From assembly GCA_002749535.1 (NCBI GenBank), contig MZZL01000396.1:1-61212 (forward strand): a stretch of DNA of 61,212 bases, read 5' to 3'. The stretch comes from Apophysomyces variabilis. Its lineage: Eukaryota; Mucoromycota; Mucoromycetes; Mucorales; Mucoraceae. The notes beneath the pieces were generated by a model. That model made no database searches. It saw only the letters and a program-made list of their open reading frames with translations, and had not been told where the DNA came from. Below are positions 10,925 to 21,711 of this stretch, piece by piece (position 1 is the first letter of the stretch; each line of letters opens with the position of its first letter). A program made the position numbers and the translations under genes.

Positions 10925-11825
10925 CTAATCGGCCTTGCTACACACTTTGAGATTCTTTGTCCAGGAGTCGCCATGCAAATAGTAGTCGTTTTGAAGGGCT
11001 TTCACTTGTTGTTCATTATCGAAACACATGTTGGGATCGCAAGGCCCTTCCATGGGAGGTAATGGGCCAACGACATCTAAATTCAAATAATGCAGATACT
11101 CCTCCTTGGTAGCGCACTCACGGTGTTTGGGTTTTTTGGAATCCGTCTTGGGCTTTTCCTCCGTCTTGTTCTCCTCAGTCTTGCCACACACTTTGAGATT
11201 CTTTGTCCAAGCAGCGCCATGTAGGTAGAAGTCATTTTGAAGGGCTTTCACTTGTTGTTCATTATCAAAGCAAATGTTGGGATCGCAAGGTTCACCGCGG
11301 GGAGGTTGAGGACCCCAAACAGGCAAGTTGAGATAATCCAGATACTGTTCCTTTGTAACGCACGAGGACCCTGGAGTCTCCTTAGGCTTCTTTTCGTTCT
11401 TACTACCACGAGTTGGTTTATTTTTTGATAATTTCTTTCCTGGGCCGCTAGAAATTTAATTTGGTTATGGTTTCTGTATCATTAGTAAAGAAAAAACTCA
11501 CCCAACACATAGAACCTGGCCAACTTTCAGGTTGGTGCAGCTGCCATTAACTAATGTTCACAGTTAGCAATACAAATTTTGGGTTATTTATCAGCATACC
11601 AGAAGGATTCCACTTTCTCAATTGGCTCGTCTTGATATGGTACTGTCTTGCTAACTTATAACACTGTCACAGAGATCCTTATTGATGAGTGAAAATATCA
11701 TCCTATATTACTGATCTTACCTTATCTCCGGACTTAACAGTATGAGACTCCTGGCAGTCCGAGGTCGGTGCGGCAAAGGCCATACTAGCTATGGCAGCCA
11801 GTGATAGTATGGAGAGGAGTTTCAT
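10925..11825 (-). CDS. Secreted LysM protein with two Cys/WTK modules (246 aa)
   Basis: Four exons by my splicing: 11825-11721, 11663-11600, 11550-11502, 11447-10925 (741 nt; introns 57, 49 and 54 nt with GTAAG/GTATG/GTGAG donors). The start gives a signal peptide ending near residue 19 (AFA/AP). One LysM domain spans about 26-73: HTVKSGDK, then LRKWNPS, then LKVGQVLCVG, with Cys 24, 36, 61 and 71. A Lys/Pro linker leads to two copies of a ~60-aa module, C-x24-C-x4-C-x27-C, with PCDPN(I/M)CF and WTKNLKVC. LysM binds chitin or peptidoglycan; the module is unknown to me. TATA at 11888-11895; possible AATAAA at 10813-10818. Paralogue of the gene at 13322-14792. Confidence 0.85.
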
Positions 11826-11887
11826 TGAGAGTGAAAGTAATGGAAGAGATAGGGATGATGAGCGCCACGAGACCTCAACAACCTGTT

Positions 11888-11895
11888 CTTTTATA
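11888..11895 (-). promoter_or_regulatory. TATA box of LysM gene 1
   Basis: TATAAAAG on the minus strand about 65 nt upstream of the ATG at 11825, a usual fungal position for an inducible gene. Confidence 0.65.
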
Positions 11896-13321
11896 TTGAC
11901 AGACCCAGTGAAAAAACAGGTAAAAAAAGAATCAACGGAGAATACGTATAACTCATGATTTTAATATTCAAACATCCGACAAGAAGCTTATGGTTCATGC
12001 ATTCCATTTCTCATGAACCAATAATAGAGGTTTGATGAGAGGTTTAACATTCAGCTAAATCGCTTGGAAGTGGAACGGTAAAGCGTGATCGGACCTTGTC
12101 CGTATTTGCTACCTGTTAGCACTAGTCAGAGCACCGTGTGTAACCGGATCATGCATATGGTAAGGTATAGCAAACCAATTACCTCCAGCGAGTTCTATAA
12201 TCAGAAGACAACAGCTGAATTTTGCGGAGTATTAGCGAAACACATTAAGTAAATTAAGGGATATACTTTCCCCATTCCTGGGGTAATTGAGGATATTGTA
12301 AATACTGCATCCGACCATAGATACCATCAAATGTTAGCGTTAGATAACGTATTGTATTATAAAAAGGTGATATTGGTCACGTTTCCTTTTATAGATTATG
12401 TCTGGGGCAAAATCAGAAAGTGTCGGTTTGTTTGCTTACAATTGATTACTAATGCAAGCTAGACTCGTCTCTACTGATTCGAACTCAGATATGAGACCAG
12501 ACAATCAAGACCCTGCAGTTCATGTAACTGTCAATTAGGAAATCCGCAGGCAGTAAATAAGGGAAGAGAAGAAGACTTCTTTAGGATCGATACTTTTACA
12601 CAGAATGCTACAGTTCAAATCTAGTGCAAATGCTCCAGCTTCTAACTAAGACTATCTTAACTTCAGGAAAGAAGCCTACAAAAAAGCTACCCAACGTTTT
12701 CTATGTATTGTTAGACTTTTGTACCTTCTTTTGTTAACGTCGGTCAATTTATGCATATTTATATCAAAACAATATATGTTGCAATTTGGATGGTCTGAAA
12801 CTTGCGAAGCGCTGAGACGCACATTTGTCGATTTCTAGCGGAGGGCTAGAATATACCTCGCAGAAACGAAGGAAAACGAGAAAACACGGTGGGACACGGG
12901 AACAACAAGTATAACAAAGGATGGCATATATGAGGCTAAAGCCGGCATGCTTAAATTATCAGAAAGCAACAGAAATTACTTGCCGGTATTAGCTAGGTTA
13001 GCAGTTGGAATTTCATCAACGTAACCCATCTACTTATTATGGGATGGATCTCTACATTGTTGGATTAAGCTTGCATTTAATCGTAAATCAAGTTTCGTGC
13101 ACGCAGAGGTATACTTTCTCATATCTAGCGCATTAATGGTGTGTACTTATTTCTTCTAGCGCAAAACTGACCTCTTAATAGACATACAAGCTGCATCTGA
13201 TAAACAGGAAGTCCATAAATTTTTAAAGAGAAAAGAGTCTTTATTCGATATTACAACTAAGATTACACTGTTCCTACGTGAATTACACAATAATCATCGT
13301 CTACCTCTGTCCTGGATATAA
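11896..13321. other. Intergenic between the LysM paralogues
   Basis: About 1.4 kb, AT-rich, with no ORF that looks coding. It holds the promoter-distal region of gene 1 and the 3' end of gene 2, including a minus-strand AATAAA at 13240-13245. Nothing else recognised. Confidence 0.55.
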
Positions 13322-14792
13322 TCAGCCAGTCCATTGGCAGACAACGGCGGTGCTGAAGCCAAGATTGTACCAGGCTTTTTCCTCCCAGCCCAAATCGTTG
13401 TAATCACGGCAATCCTGTTTAGCTTCGGGCTTTTTATCGTTTCCAGGTTTTTCTTCCTTCTTGTTCTCATCTGTATTGCCGCACAATCTGAGATCCTTCG
13501 TCCAAGGGGCGTTCTTGTATTTGTCTCGAACGAGTGCCGCATTGTGCGGCTCAAAACACAAAGACTTGTCGCAAGGTTCACCGCTGGAAGGAAGTGGACC
13601 AGTATACTCCCTTCCGCCCCACGTTTGAATTCCTTCAAACTGTTCCTTGGTCATACATTTTGTCTTGGAAGGCCTTTTGGGGTTCTGGACATCCTTCTTA
13701 TTCTCATCGGTGTTGATACACACCCTGAGATCCTTCGTCCAAGGTGCATTCTTGAACTTTTTTCGGACCATGTCTGCATCACCTTCGGTAAAGCACAAGT
13801 TCTTGTCGCAAGGCTGACCGCTGGTAGGGTAGCGATAAACGTCTCTATCGGGGCTTCCTAGTACGACGTCTTGGAACTGTTTCTCGGTCATGCATTGGGG
13901 TTTCGGAGTTTCTTCGGGCTTCTTGACAGGTCCTTCAGGTGTCTTCCCAATCTCGTCGCAGAACGGGACGTTGGGAGGCAGAACGATATTTCCATACTTC
14001 TTTTGATAGTACTCTACATTCTTTCTGTTAAGGCAGTTTGGTTTGCCGGCGTTGGGCTTGTCGGCAGTACTAGGCTTATCAGGCAAGGAAGGCTTGGAAT
14101 CGTCGACACAGATGTTTCCCTTGCGGTCTCTCACGCACACCTTGTTGTTAGGGTGGCAGCACAATACCCCAGGACAGTCATCGTTTGTAGCACACGTGCG
14201 CTCTCCCTTATGTTTTGGGGGTCGACCAGGCTTGGGTTGGTCAGAGGGCTTAGGTAGATTCGTGAAGAAAGGGTTAGAGTGTTCGCGACAAATAGTGCCC
14301 TTGGGATCCTTCACGCATTTGTATGTGTTAGGATTGCAGCACAATCTGCCTTCGCAATGCTCATTGATAAGGCAACTAGTTCCTTCGCCATTCTTAGAGG
14401 TTTTCTTTCCAGGACCACTATAGATTTTGGTTTGGTTAAGGCATTTGTCAATTTGACTAAGAGGAAAGTTACCCGACGCATAGGACCTGGCCTTCTCTCA
14501 AGTTGGTGCAGCTGGAGTTAACTAATATACAGTTAGCTATACAAGCTTTTGGTATCTATTAGCATACTAGAAGGATTCCACTTTCTTAATTGACTTGTCT
14601 TGATATGGTATTCTCTTGCTATTTTATAGCACTGTTGAAGAATTTGTTACCGAGGACTGTATAGGTGACTTATATTACTAATCTTACCTTGTCCCCAGAT
14701 TCCACACGATGGAATTTTCGGCAGTCAAAAGACGGTGCAGCAAGGACCATGCTAGCTAAGGAAGCTAGCGAAAAAATGCAGAGGATCTTCAT
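13322..14792 (-). CDS. Secreted LysM protein with CC and WTK modules (437 aa)
   Basis: Four exons by my splicing: 14792-14688, 14631-14568, 14521-14473, 14417-13322 (1,314 nt; introns 56, 46 and 55 nt). Signal peptide to about residue 19, then a LysM domain at about 26-73 (KFHRVESGDK, LRKWNPS, LREGQVLCVG) with Cys at 24, 36, 61 and 71 as in the paralogue. Two identical-spacing modules C-x5-C-x4-CC-x6-C-x8-C follow at 88-116 and 148-176, like dickkopf/EB or knottin folds. After a Pro/Lys-rich linker come two WTK modules (PCDK(N/S)LCF...APWTKDLR(V/L)C) and a Cys-containing tail. The modular layout suggests a wall-binding effector or antimicrobial protein; function is inferred. TATA at 14865-14872. 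Confidence 0.85.
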
Positions 14793-14864
14793 TAGAAGAA
14801 AGAGAAGTGAATAAAGAAGGACAGGATAGGGTTGATGAATCCAAAGAGATCTCAAAATCCTGCC

Positions 14865-14872
14865 ATTTTATA
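14865..14872 (-). promoter_or_regulatory. TATA box of LysM gene 2
   Basis: TATAAAAT on the minus strand about 75 nt upstream of the ATG at 14792, matching the arrangement at the paralogue. Confidence 0.6.
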
Positions 14873-17403
14873 CTGGTGCAGATCCATCGAAAACAGAAAA
14901 GTAGCTGAAGAACATTAAGTGCAGTTCATCAACTGCAGTTCATGCCTACGAAGAGAAGCTTCACACTCATACATGCCATTGTTGAGGTGCCAAAAATAGA
15001 TATCGATAGAAGATCTTTATATGCAGCTTAAGCGCGCAAAGTGCTATAATGCCCTGTCGGACCCTTTCTTTTGCATTTGACACATTAACATGGTCAGATC
15101 GTTGTGTGTAACTGATCGCACATGGCCAAGCATAGTATAATGTCTTCTTACTATGAATGGCGGCGGAGATTATGTCTATATCCATTTACCAAACGTAAGC
15201 ACCGATAAAGCTAAGGTTGCCGGGAATAGCGGAATAGTAGAAAATTTAAGAAACCTACTTACCCGCAATCCAACTACTGGTTTGTAACGATGTTTTAATG
15301 CACGCTATGGTTTAGAGTAAGATAACGAGCTTTGAAATTATGTATATTTTGTAAAAGCTGACATTGTTTTCTTTGCTCTTCGATACTAGCATCTATCAGA
15401 ATTGTAGTAATACCTGTCGTGGAAAAAACTTGGCAATGCAAAGGGGAGACTCAGATATACTTATTGAAACCCAGCTCAAAGCGTATGAGGATGTTAACGA
15501 ACTTATCCCTGTGTAAGAAAACTGAAAAGTTTTCGTTAATAGTCAGTCTCACAATGAAACATGTAACCAAGATCGCCGAAACTATGCAATTTCTATTTTA
15601 ATCCTTATAGCTTTACTTGACGTTATTTGCTACATTTTTTCTTTGCGATGTGCAGAAGTCCGGGCATGTTGCTGTCAAGGCCGACACTCGGTATACTTTG
15701 CTTAGCTATTAAGTCCAAAAAAAAAAAGGCCGCGGAGTTTTAAGGCATCTATAGATAGATAGTAAGAAAAGATACCCAAAATCTGACATATTGACAGGGG
15801 AAATTATCAATGTCCGCTCTCGTATTCCTAGCATTCTATGCATTTTGAAACGCGTAAAAGCAGCAAGTTTGAGCTACTGGTTTCTCAATTAATAGCTATG
15901 CATAAAGTCCGCGAAAAGCCTTCGTCTACTTTCTGCTGTCTGGGTTGGTTCATTAAGACACAGATCACCTATACAACCTATATGTCAAAGGACAACGAAA
16001 AATTTCTTATGATACTGCTTTTATAGTTTACTAAGGGACACGTTTCCATGCTGCACTTCTCATTTTTGATCTTATGGCTTTTTTTTGCTAACTAGAAAAA
16101 ACTTTTTCGGTTTCTTCTCCGAAAGGTACTATGTATATTTTCATATATATTCTATAGGAACTTACTGACGGCTTGCCCGGCGGACCAAAGCTGTATTTTC
16201 TTCAGATATTGCTTATCATAAGGGCGTCAAAGCTCAGATCATAGAATTGTGGCGCTGTTGCACTATGCGGATTGCCAAAGGTTATAACTTGCTTGCGATA
16301 AGCTGGTTGTGCCACAGACTTTGATGGCAGGAGAGGACAAATCTATGCTGAACAGGCGTTACCCAGAAAAAATGAACCCGACGAGCTGTTGACCTTTTTA
16401 AGTTCGACTGCACGGAATGCCTCTGTCGCAAACGGGTTGCAAACCAGTAAAAGGATTACTGTTTAAATTTGTTGGCTAGCTGAAAAAAAACTTAGTTGCC
16501 CGTCATATGCAAATAGACGCTATTGTTGCTCGACCTCATTGTGAAGATCTATTATAAATTTATGGCACTATTAGAGCAATAGTAGGATACCTTTTCTTTA
16601 GCAGCGCAGTGTTTTCTCCTGCTCTGTAATCGTGGGCTGTCCAGGCCATAATTGCCAGCACTGCTTGAAGAACGCAACCGAATCAAACGTTAGATAAAAA
16701 GGGTCAATGGATCAGGTTGTGGACGCACCGTTACATTATAATACCATCATCGAATACGGAGCAACGTGCTGTTATAATCGCCTATGCTTATGCAAACCGC
16801 TGATCACAATATATGTGCATCATGCATATTTAGAGCATACTCGCTGGCATATACCAGGTTCCCAAGGTCAAATAGTCTTAATAGGCAAGCTACAAGTCTT
16901 ATTTTACTTATAAGCACTTTAGCAAGATATCTCTATATAATTGGTAAAAAGCTCGTGTTAACCACAAATTGCATCTCCTCAACGTCAATGAAATTAACGC
17001 TTCATCATGTGGTAGGTTGACAAATTTATTGATGTTTGAGAACCAAGTTGACAGATACCAACCATGAACCGATAGTTGTAAGGTTCTCCTTATACAAAGC
17101 GCGATTAATTCTTTGCAGATATTAATGGTTAGCAAACGCTATGCAAATGCAACCAATGAGAGCAAAGTAGTGCAATAGTCAGTTTTGCATACGACATGCT
17201 TTTCATAGCACGTTAACCATAATTTTCTTCTTATAATGTTTTAGCTATCAGCAGATAAATTTTGAAAAGCTTCGTATCAAAACGAGATATCAGACGAATG
17301 TCCGTTTCTCGCTTTCGGTATTTGAAAGGAGCTCTTTGGCCTTGATTTTCTTGCCGATTGCAAGGAACACCATTAATACCAATGACAGCTTAATCTTCTG
17401 TTA
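14873..17403. other. Gene-poor spacer
   Basis: About 2.5 kb of AT-rich DNA with only short ORFs that show no domain, signal peptide or splice logic. Nothing recognised up to the MITE. Confidence 0.55.
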
Positions 17404-17678
17404 CAGTGCCTCCCCGCTAATGTCAATCTTCGTTAATGTCAATCCTCGCCTATTTTCAATCATTTTGAGATTCCCGAAAAAGAGGTTTCTATGCTAATTC
17501 AAGCCATTGCATCTCCCCGTTATTGTGACTCCCCGCCTATTTTCAATCATTTTGAGATTCCCGAAAAAGAGGTTTCTATGCTAATTCAAGCCATTGCATC
17601 TCCCCGTTATTGTGACTCCCCGCCTATTTTCAATCGATAGGTTCTAACCAAGTCATTGACATTAGCGGGGAAGCACTG
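17404..17678. mobile_element. 275-bp MITE with TA target duplication
   Basis: Inverted termini CAGTGC(C)TCCCCGCTAATG at 17404 and its complement ending at 17678 match over about 24 bp with one mismatch, and each is flanked by TA (17402-17403, 17679-17680). CAGT ends with a TA duplication point to a non-autonomous Tc1/mariner (pogo-type) element. The interior has two 87-bp direct repeats at 17448-17534 and 17535-17621 plus a partial third. Short TCCCCG...TCAAT motifs recur near the ends and could be transposase sites. Confidence 0.85.
17448..17634 (+). repeat. 87-bp tandem repeat inside the MITE
   Basis: Two complete units starting at 17448 and 17535, apparently identical, and a third truncated unit from 17622. 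Confined to the MITE. Confidence 0.9.
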
Positions 17679-17680
17679 TA

Positions 17681-18017
17681 CATCTTCCATTTATTTTACA
17701 GAGCCAGACAAAACTTTTTCCTGGCGTTATTGATTCGTAAGGCGTCTCAATCTCATGATCCCACATTTAGTGAAATCGTACAATAAGCACTTACACTTAA
17801 ACATGCATGACTTAATCTTTGAAACAAACACAAGACTACTGGAAGAATCAATGTAATAACAAACAGTTTTGACAGAAAAGAAATCAAAGACAAGAAGATT
17901 CAAAGTCTTTCTCTTCTGAGATAAGCTGGGCGAAATTGCGCTTTATACGCTTGCTTATCAGTATAACTGATTAATCGCTTTTATATTCATTATGCTAATA
18001 GTACTAATATTATAAAT
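17681..18017. other. Spacer, nothing recognised
   Basis: AT-rich sequence between two repeat elements; no ORF or structure seen. Confidence 0.5.
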
Positions 18018-18279
18018 AAAGCTCGGAATTTGACCCGGCCCGACCGGAGGTCTGCCGGGCGGGCCTTAGTGGGCCGGGTTCTGGGCCATAAAATTGGCCC
18101 GCCCGATATAGCCCGCCCGAGTTGGCCCACGGGTCAATGGGCCCATCTTAGTGCGATAGGCCTAGTGTGCCGGGTTCCGGGTTAAGATCTTGGCCCAGCC
18201 CAGCGGGCCATGGGTCAATATCCTCACCCGGCCCAGTTATGACCCGACCGGTTAAGGCCCGCCCATTTCAAGCCCTAAT
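18018..18279. repeat. GC-rich GGCCCG-motif element, hAT-MITE-like
   Basis: A 260-bp island of repeated GGCCCG, CCCGGC and GGGCC motifs in otherwise AT-rich DNA. The ends are weakly inverted (AAGCTCGGAATTTGACCC against GGGCTTGAAATGGGC). They are bordered by near-identical 8-mers TTATAAAT (18010-18017) and TTATAAAA (18280-18287), which would fit an 8-bp hAT target duplication. I recall similar GGGCCGGG-rich non-autonomous hAT elements in plants and fungi. Confidence 0.5.
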
Positions 18280-18287
18280 TTATAAAA

Positions 18288-20493
18288 TCAAGTGAGCTCA
18301 ACCTCACCAAAAAACCTCAGTGCAAGAATTTGCTGTGTTTGATGTCGTTGCATGAGTCAGTCGCAGACTATCCCCACATACACTTTTATACTCGATAGCT
18401 CCCAAACTACTGGCGAATAAAGTCAATGATTTACTTCGTATGCTAAGTATATCCTCCCATTTTTTTGCGTTGTCTGAACGTATATTTGTCTGCCGTAGTA
18501 CTGCTTCGTTCATATATATGTTATGCAAATATTCAATTGTCTGGTGCTAAACCTTTTTGTTCTTTGGTAGATGAACGTACCTCTTAGCTTTATTCCCAAA
18601 TATCATACTGACGTTTTTACAACATGAATAACTCAATGTCATTTTCAGTATCTTTCACGGGGCCCTTGGTGATATTATGTCCTTTTCCGAGACTAAAAGT
18701 CATGAACACTAATTACATTTCATGCAAGCAGAGCATGTTTAAGTACGAATTAAGCTTATATCAATCTGTTCCATTCTATTTTCTCCACTTGATACGCTTT
18801 ATTACTATGCTACACGCATTCTACCCTGCTTTAAAGTAAAAGTTGTGTTCTCTTTCAGAATAAGATAGGTCAATAATAAAAGGGTAAAGGCGATACTTCG
18901 GCTCTTCCCCACAACCGAATCGCAAGAACGAACAAAGGAAGCATACGATTAGCAAGAGAGAGAATGCCGACATTACCACCGATAACCGATCCGATATGCA
19001 AATACCAAATAATAGTGCGTTTCTTTTTCTGCTTTCTTTTTTGTTTGAATGTGTTCCCGAAGGAACAAAGTCAGTGACAAGGGCTTTATCTCAGTGCATC
19101 GCAGCAACACAGGCTGCTCTAATATGTACAATACCCCGTCCATTCAAGTTAACTTCATGCGATTCATTACGCTTCCGTATTACATTATCATCAAGACTGT
19201 ATCTGCAACGCTTTTACGCGATATGTGCTTTGACTATGGGGAACTATCAGGCGCAGTAAAAAGTTCGGGTCACATCATTTTTATGTAATATCAACCCATC
19301 ATTTGTCGCGGGCTTCCTCAACCTGAGGCTATCTTTTACTGTGCGAGCTGATCCATAGGGTTCTATAAAATTTGTTGATAGACTGCGTGCCTAAATCCTA
19401 CAAGAAGCGCACTGTCTGCTATGCACACTAAAACATGATGCGAAGGAATAAGGCTGGCGCACTGATAACTAGCTTAGGTGTAGAGAAGTTAGACCGATAA
19501 TTGCTCGACGTCGTACAAAATGAAGAATTACTAAAGAGACCCGAACCTTTAAAGCATGTAGTAACTACATTGTTCTTTGAGTTCCTTTAAACTTTTTTTA
19601 TTCTTTATCGAAGGATGAAAACCTAGTATCAGTAAACAGCTAAAGTCCGTATGCTATTGATGTCTGTCTGTCCCTCTGCTGTCATTAATGTACCTCTGCC
19701 CATACTACTACTGGATAAGGTTCCGCAAAAGAACCGAGGTAACGGAACCAATCAGGTACCAGAGCCTAACTGCTTTTCCTTATGAAGGAACCGAAGAACC
19801 GAATTAGTTTTTGTGTCAACTGTTTAACTGAATTCAGAAACAGACTTGATTTGTTGGAAATAAAAAAGACAGCACGTATTCTAGAACCCTTGACCGCTTT
19901 ATAGGATATGGATACAGTCGATTACCCTTACATAGAAGTAACGGTTGTGCTGTTGAAAAGCAGCGTCGTGTCATCGTCGTTATCCGTTTTGAGTAATATA
20001 GCTTGCCTACTTTATGATCATTTCTGCAGAAAGTCGTTATGACGAAATATTGCTCATTTTTATCATGAGAAGGGATCAGTCAGCACGAAATAAGGTTCGA
20101 ATTAGTTAATTAAATGTTACGTTTAAATGATCTTAAAATGTCCATATCACCTCGATGAAGAATACCTTTCATACCAAATAGTCATACCTTACGCAAAATG
20201 GTCTGCTTACACTCTTAATAATATATTATCCGGCTTTGCTATATTTTTACTAAATAAAGAATCGGTTTTGATAGTTTTTTGCACTTGTTTTGAGTTTTAT
20301 TGGGCTCGGTTCCAACAAAGAACCGAGAAAGACCGAACTGTGCACAACATCACTCCTACATTTCTCGCGTTGTCCTATTGTTGCACTTCCTGCGCTCCTA
20401 AGCTATCCTGCATTTGATCTCTCATATTCCAGTCGTTATTCTGTGTACCGTGACCTGTCTGTACTTCACAAAGCCGAGGCGCATGCCTCTCGA
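18288..20493. other. Gene-poor spacer with GGTTC/GAACC clusters
   Basis: No gene recognised. Two clusters of GGTTC/GAACC words at about 19719-19805 and 20305-20340 resemble internal repeats of hAT-type non-autonomous elements, but I could not define ends. Confidence 0.4.
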
Positions 20494-20503
20494 TATATAA
20501 AAA
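20494..20503 (+). promoter_or_regulatory. TATA box of the GH25 lysozyme gene
   Basis: TATATAAAAA at 20494, about 500 nt upstream of the ATG. The leader probably contains introns: donor GTAAG at 20566 with acceptor at 20635, and donor GTAAG at 20763 with acceptors at 20907 or 20970. Confidence 0.6.
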
Positions 20504-20995
20504 CCGGCCTATCCTCTTCTTGTTATCCCTTCGTCTTCCTCGGCATTTTAGAGAAGCAAAACAAGGTAAGAAACCTCTTCTTCCTTCATATGACATCCTA
20601 TATACCTAATAACTCTTTTATGGCTCTCCGCTCAGAGTCACATCTCCTATAGCGTGCTTTCCTCTACCTGAGCCTCAAATATCCGAAAACATCACAGTGG
20701 TATCCCTACACAAGATACAACTTTTGCGTCCTCAAACTCCTCACCACTCTTCAGTCACAAAGGTAAGGTACATAAACCGTAGTCAGCCCATTGATTTGCT
20801 TGTTATGCGATCGATGAGTTAATCCCGTCTTCATCAGTCTCACATCTACATCTCTAAAAACCTTGATAGACAACTCTTGGCAATTCACGTATTGCTCTTT
20901 TGCACAGATGTAAGTGTTTTGCTGTTTGCTGCGCGTCGCAATTAACATATTTGGATATCCATCACATTAGCAACCATCAAATTTCCGTCACTATA

Positions 20996-21649
20996 ATGAA
21001 GTTAGCTGCTCTTCTTCTATGTGCTTCCATAGCATACGCAGCACAACCAAAAGGAATAGATGTATCTGGGTATCAACCGAATATAAACTGGAATTCTGTA
21101 AAAGCTGGCGGAATTGAGTTTGTGTATATCAAAGCTACTGAGGGTACAACTTACAAAAGCCCTCAGTTCAACAAGCAATACACAGGCGCTACAAATGTTG
21201 GCCTGATCCGAGGAGCATACCATTTTGCCCGTCCAGGCGCTTCAAGCGGTGCCGCGCAAGCCAACTATTTCCTTGATAACGGAGGGGGATGGAGTGGCGA
21301 TGGTAGGACCCTTCCAGGCGCCATTGACCTCGAGGCTGGCTGCAGCGGGTTGAGTCACGCTCAAATGGTTAATTGGATTCGCGAGTTTTCAAACACGTAC
21401 AAAGATAAAACCGGTCGCCCTCCTGTCATCTATACCACTACAAGCTGGTGGCAGCAATGCACCGGAAACAACGGCGGCTTTAGTGAAAATCCGTTGTGGA
21501 TTGCTCGCTGGGCTGGCTCACCTGGTCCTCTTCCTGCATCCTGGAAGTACCATTCGTTCTGGCAATACGCGGATCATGGTTCTCAGCCAGGTGATCAAGA
21601 TGTTTGGAATGGTGATTCAGCTGGCCTCCACAAATTTGCTCGAGGATAA
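20996..21649 (+). CDS. Secreted GH25 (Chalaropsis-type) lysozyme, 217 aa
   Basis: Hydrolyses the beta-1,4 MurNAc-GlcNAc bond of bacterial peptidoglycan, outside the cell. The ATG at 20996 gives a 16-18-residue signal peptide (LLLCASIAYA/A). The open frame extends upstream to 20900 but that start has no signal sequence. Family hallmarks are GIDVSGYQP at 20-28 (Asp22), FVYIKATEG at 42-50, GAYHFARP at 73-80, the catalytic DxE in AIDLEA (Asp111, Glu113) and WIARWAG at 168-174. The length is normal for a single-domain enzyme and the coding part has no intron. AATAAA at 21706-21711. GH25 in fungi is often of bacterial ancestry, but leader introns and codon context look native. Confidence 0.93.
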   Translation: MKLAALLLCASIAYAAQPKGIDVSGYQPNINWNSVKAGGIEFVYIKATEGTTYKSPQFNKQYTGATNVGLIRGAYHFARPGASSGAAQANYFLDNGGGWSGDGRTLPGAIDLEAGCSGLSHAQMVNWIREFSNTYKDKTGRPPVIYTTTSWWQQCTGNNGGFSENPLWIARWAGSPGPLPASWKYHSFWQYADHGSQPGDQDVWNGDSAGLHKFARG

Positions 21650-21711
21650 TCTCACTAAGCCTGGATCAGTCAAAGTACTGTACCTTTTACGAGGGAAAAG
21701 AAAACAATAAA

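Noticed and set aside
13334..14521. Overlapping plus-strand ORFs of 60-175 aa
   Set aside because: Antisense shadows of the LysM gene's last exon.
20900..20995. Upstream start for the lysozyme
   Set aside because: The extension overlaps likely leader-intron sequence and lacks a signal peptide; the ATG at 20996 gives a canonical one.
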